Source: Echinococcus granulosus (Eukaryota > Platyhelminthes > Cestoda > Cyclophyllidea > Taeniidae). From it: a stretch of DNA of 64,000 nt. The notes beneath the pieces are model-generated. The model was not told where the DNA came from and did not search any database. It saw nothing but the letters and a program-made list of their open reading frames with translations. Positions 61,901-64,000 of this stretch are shown piece after piece. How positions within the stretch are numbered: the stretch's first letter is position 1; every line of letters starts with the position of its first letter. The position numbers were made by a program, and so were the translations under genes. Location: the NCBI RefSeq assembly GCF_000524195.1, contig NW_020170394.1:1081845-1145844 (forward strand), given 5' to 3'.

Positions 61901-64000
61901 GTCGCTGCTTGCAGCGACAAACGATCGAAATAATCCATCCAGAATGAATACGAAATGAATTTCGTCTCCGGCGGACCAAGTATCCAATGCAATTCTCTGA
62001 TATATCAGTTTCTTCTGATTCCTTTTTTTCCAGAATGGCATATACCATATGATACAGGGTTTCACCCTACGAAAATTCCTTATAACGATAGTTTTTAAAT
62101 AATTGCTGCTCGAAAAGGACTTTCGGCGGTGTTAAATATTTGCATTGTGCATAGTATACTTTCGCATGTCAAAATCACCTAAATTAGTGAGTGGGTTACC
62201 TTGACGAGCATGCCCATATCACATCTTCGCTAAAGTTCCAAGGATGGAAAATTGGTTTACTCTTCAAGAAAACATTTCCCTACAGCCGTGATAGGCGGAA
62301 GCCTCAACAGGTCTGGTCAGCTTCGATGGCTCCGTTCACCGAGCCCCCACCTCTTTCATCGTCAAGAAGACAAAAAAAACCTGGACTTCGGTAGGCGTCT
62401 TCTGTTCCTGCTCGTTTCACTCCTTGTCTTGCTAACTAATGGGCACAATAAGCTGCTTTGCCTGTCCTAACCGATTCGGAAAGTTCTTTATGTTATCTGC
62501 CTGAATCGCGCACACTTCCATAGAGGCTCACTGTTTGCTTCGTCATAAGTCCCTCGTTAGTATGTCGTTGCTACCGCCTAACCATGTTTTTTGTCCCTCT
62601 TGCGGCGTCTGAAAGCCTCAGGTCCTCATATTCTTCTCATTTAAACCTTTTAGCAAAATTCATGATAAGCTTTGACTAATACTAAAAACATAGCTTTTTT
62701 ATAATTTTTGTATGGTAAAAATAAAGTAGGAACAAACCAAACCAAATGTAGTTATCATGCCGTTTTTCCCTACATAAAAATTATGTGGCTATCCTGTTAC
62801 CCAAGTTGTGGAAATCGCCTCTATTGTTTTCGCGCGATTCTTATTGCATGTTTAACTGGTAATGAAGAATCGCTAGCACTGGAGACTTTAAATGCTCTTA
62901 TCATAATTCACAATTGTGTCGTTTCTAGAGCCGCGGGATAAGGTGCTTGGTGTGGCTTTTCTACCCTTGGGGTCACCAGATGAGCACGCCTTTACCAAAG
63001 ATGGAGACTACTCGCTTTTTATACACAAGGTGAGTTTGTATGAACTCTCGTTTCGTTATTTGTGAACGGATTTGCTGTATTTTATGCTTTCTTTAACTTC
63101 TGTTGCCAGTTCTGTCGGAGTTGGTAGAAATCCGGAGTCATTATGCGTCCGGAACTCAGTCAATACCTGCCTTTTATGTGGATGTGTACTTAGTTTGACC
63201 AAGACTGCACATATGTGGCTAAACAACGCCTCTGCTTTTTTATGTGGCTGTGACTTCGGAATATGCTGACGATGTTTACACCACAGCTTGACTATGAACT
63301 GGACTGAGACAATGTATTACAATAACGTCGTGAATAAATGAGCTCAAGGTCTGCTCACTGTGAGATTCGAGTTTTCAAATTAGTGGGCTGTCTGCCATTT
63401 ATCCAGCATCAATTAGATGTTGAAGCAGAACTCAATTTCATCCCATGCTTTATGTTAAAAAATATTCGACTAACTGATGATAAAACTGATTTGATGCTAA
63501 CGCAATTTTGGGATAAAGAATGGGAATGGGTTTCGATTATGCTAATCCATCTAATTGGTTGAGGGTAAGGGACAGGTAGCTGCTGAGGCAATCTGTGTTT
63601 TGGCAGAAACGTTTATTGCCGAACAATCTCATTTTTATGAAATTCTGAATTTACTGACTTTCTGTAGCCCAGTTTGCTCTGTTTGCATTCATCAATATCA
63701 TGGTAAGGTCAACAATTTATCTGCCATATACTCTACTCCCTTCTTTCCGAAAGTGGCAGGGCTCGTATTTCGAAATAATCTAGGTTCTATTTTACCTTTT
63801 AGATTTAATTTTGTAATATTTTTTAATCAATGTATGCCTTGCCTATCCTAAATTAGATGGATGAACACGACATTGCTGAATGCAAGTACCTGAGCAAGGA
63901 GGCCATAGCCTTCGTGGGACCTGGCAGTATCAACAGTTCGGGGAGTAGTGGTGGAAACAAGAGTTCTGGCTTGGGAAAAAGTGAAAATGGTCTTGCTCAC
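55909..64000 (+). CDS. DOCK: DOCK-family guanine nucleotide exchange factor, 5' part (11 exons, runs off the window)
   Basis: Rac/Rho activator of the DOCK1-5 type: N-terminal SH3, then a DHR-1 (C2-like, phosphoinositide-binding) domain. The catalytic DHR-2 lies beyond the window. Exons: 55909-55951, 55983-56239, 56270-56415, 56445-56553, 56670-56897, 56938-57219, 57370(or 57333)-57567, 57710-57904, 58164-58482, 62929-63029, 63857-64000 and on. SH3: ISLGDWVYV, QWYYGFKCG, MRGVFPVS. Pre-DHR-1: RRPMAIACLDITKDL. DHR-1: ETIRNDFFVTIKSASFDK, EYNVEVEISLRD, QPRWNELIRIAMP, HLRFIVRHRS, GVAFLPLGSPDE and GDYSLFIHK. The last exon is Gly/Ser-rich. Early introns are 30-31 nt, whereas the intron at 58483-62928 is 4.4 kb. 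The 57219-57370 junction is not certain. Confidence 0.9.
58483..62928 (+). other. Large intron of the DOCK gene
   Basis: 4.4 kb between two DHR-1 exons whose phases match (phase 1). No coding exon was recognised inside. A minus-strand open frame at 61992-61768 has an even composition but no family resemblance. The contrast with the 30-nt introns nearby suggests repeat-driven growth, though no specific element was recognised. Confidence 0.6.

Noticed and set aside
61768..61992. Minus-strand 74-codon frame in the DOCK intron
   Set aside because: Composition looks plausible but there is no family match, no clear start context and no neighbouring exon.
1..64000. CRISPR array, bacterial operon or prophage
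   Set aside because: Exon-intron gene structure throughout, and no regularly spaced direct repeats; the window is eukaryotic.

Overview
This is eukaryotic genomic DNA from an invertebrate, most probably a parasitic flatworm and plausibly a tapeworm. Coding is split into many exons with GT..AG introns, several of them only 29-41 nt long. Genes lie on both strands without operons. The window also carries a ~0.9 kb non-coding LTR element of the TRIM type (terminal-repeat retrotransposon in miniature), a class reported from cestodes. The species assignment is inference; no species-diagnostic sequence was identified.

Layout from left to right. 1-6.7 kb is gene-poor and holds a complete TRIM (5076-5990). 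6.7-13.1 kb is a complete 14-exon kinesin-1 heavy chain gene (+). 15.9-23.8 kb is a nine-exon AMPK gamma subunit gene (-), with an unexplained exon-like stretch in one intron. 24.6-26.2 kb is mitochondrial ribosomal protein mL28 (+), head to head with AMPK gamma. 26-31.6 kb is gene-poor and holds two solo LTRs and a decayed TRIM. 31.7-32.4 kb encodes translocon-associated protein beta (+), and 33.0-34.2 kb a short RRP7-like protein (-). 35.1-39.2 kb is a repeat block: one LTR inserted into another, then a dead Ty3/Gypsy retrotransposon. 39.9-42.6 kb encodes a large mucin-like membrane protein (+). 43.1-44.5 kb encodes an isochorismatase-domain protein (-) and 44.8-46.1 kb a CRK-type SH2-SH3-SH3 adaptor (-). 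50.7-52.8 kb encodes an unidentified low-complexity protein (-). 53.4 kb encodes DPM3 (+). From 55.9 kb to the window edge runs the 5' part of a DOCK-family Rac/Rho activator gene (+).

The genes are mostly conserved housekeeping or signalling functions: microtubule transport, energy sensing, mitochondrial translation, the ER translocon, ribosome biogenesis, dolichol-mannose synthesis, and adaptor/GEF signalling. CRK and DOCK proteins work in one pathway in other animals, but nothing here shows that their proximity is functional. The least described items are the mucin-like protein, the unidentified minus-strand gene, the candidate alternative 3' exon of AMPK gamma and the LTR family. Exon boundaries were placed by hand from splice consensus, reading phase and family similarity; the complete models close in frame except where noted.
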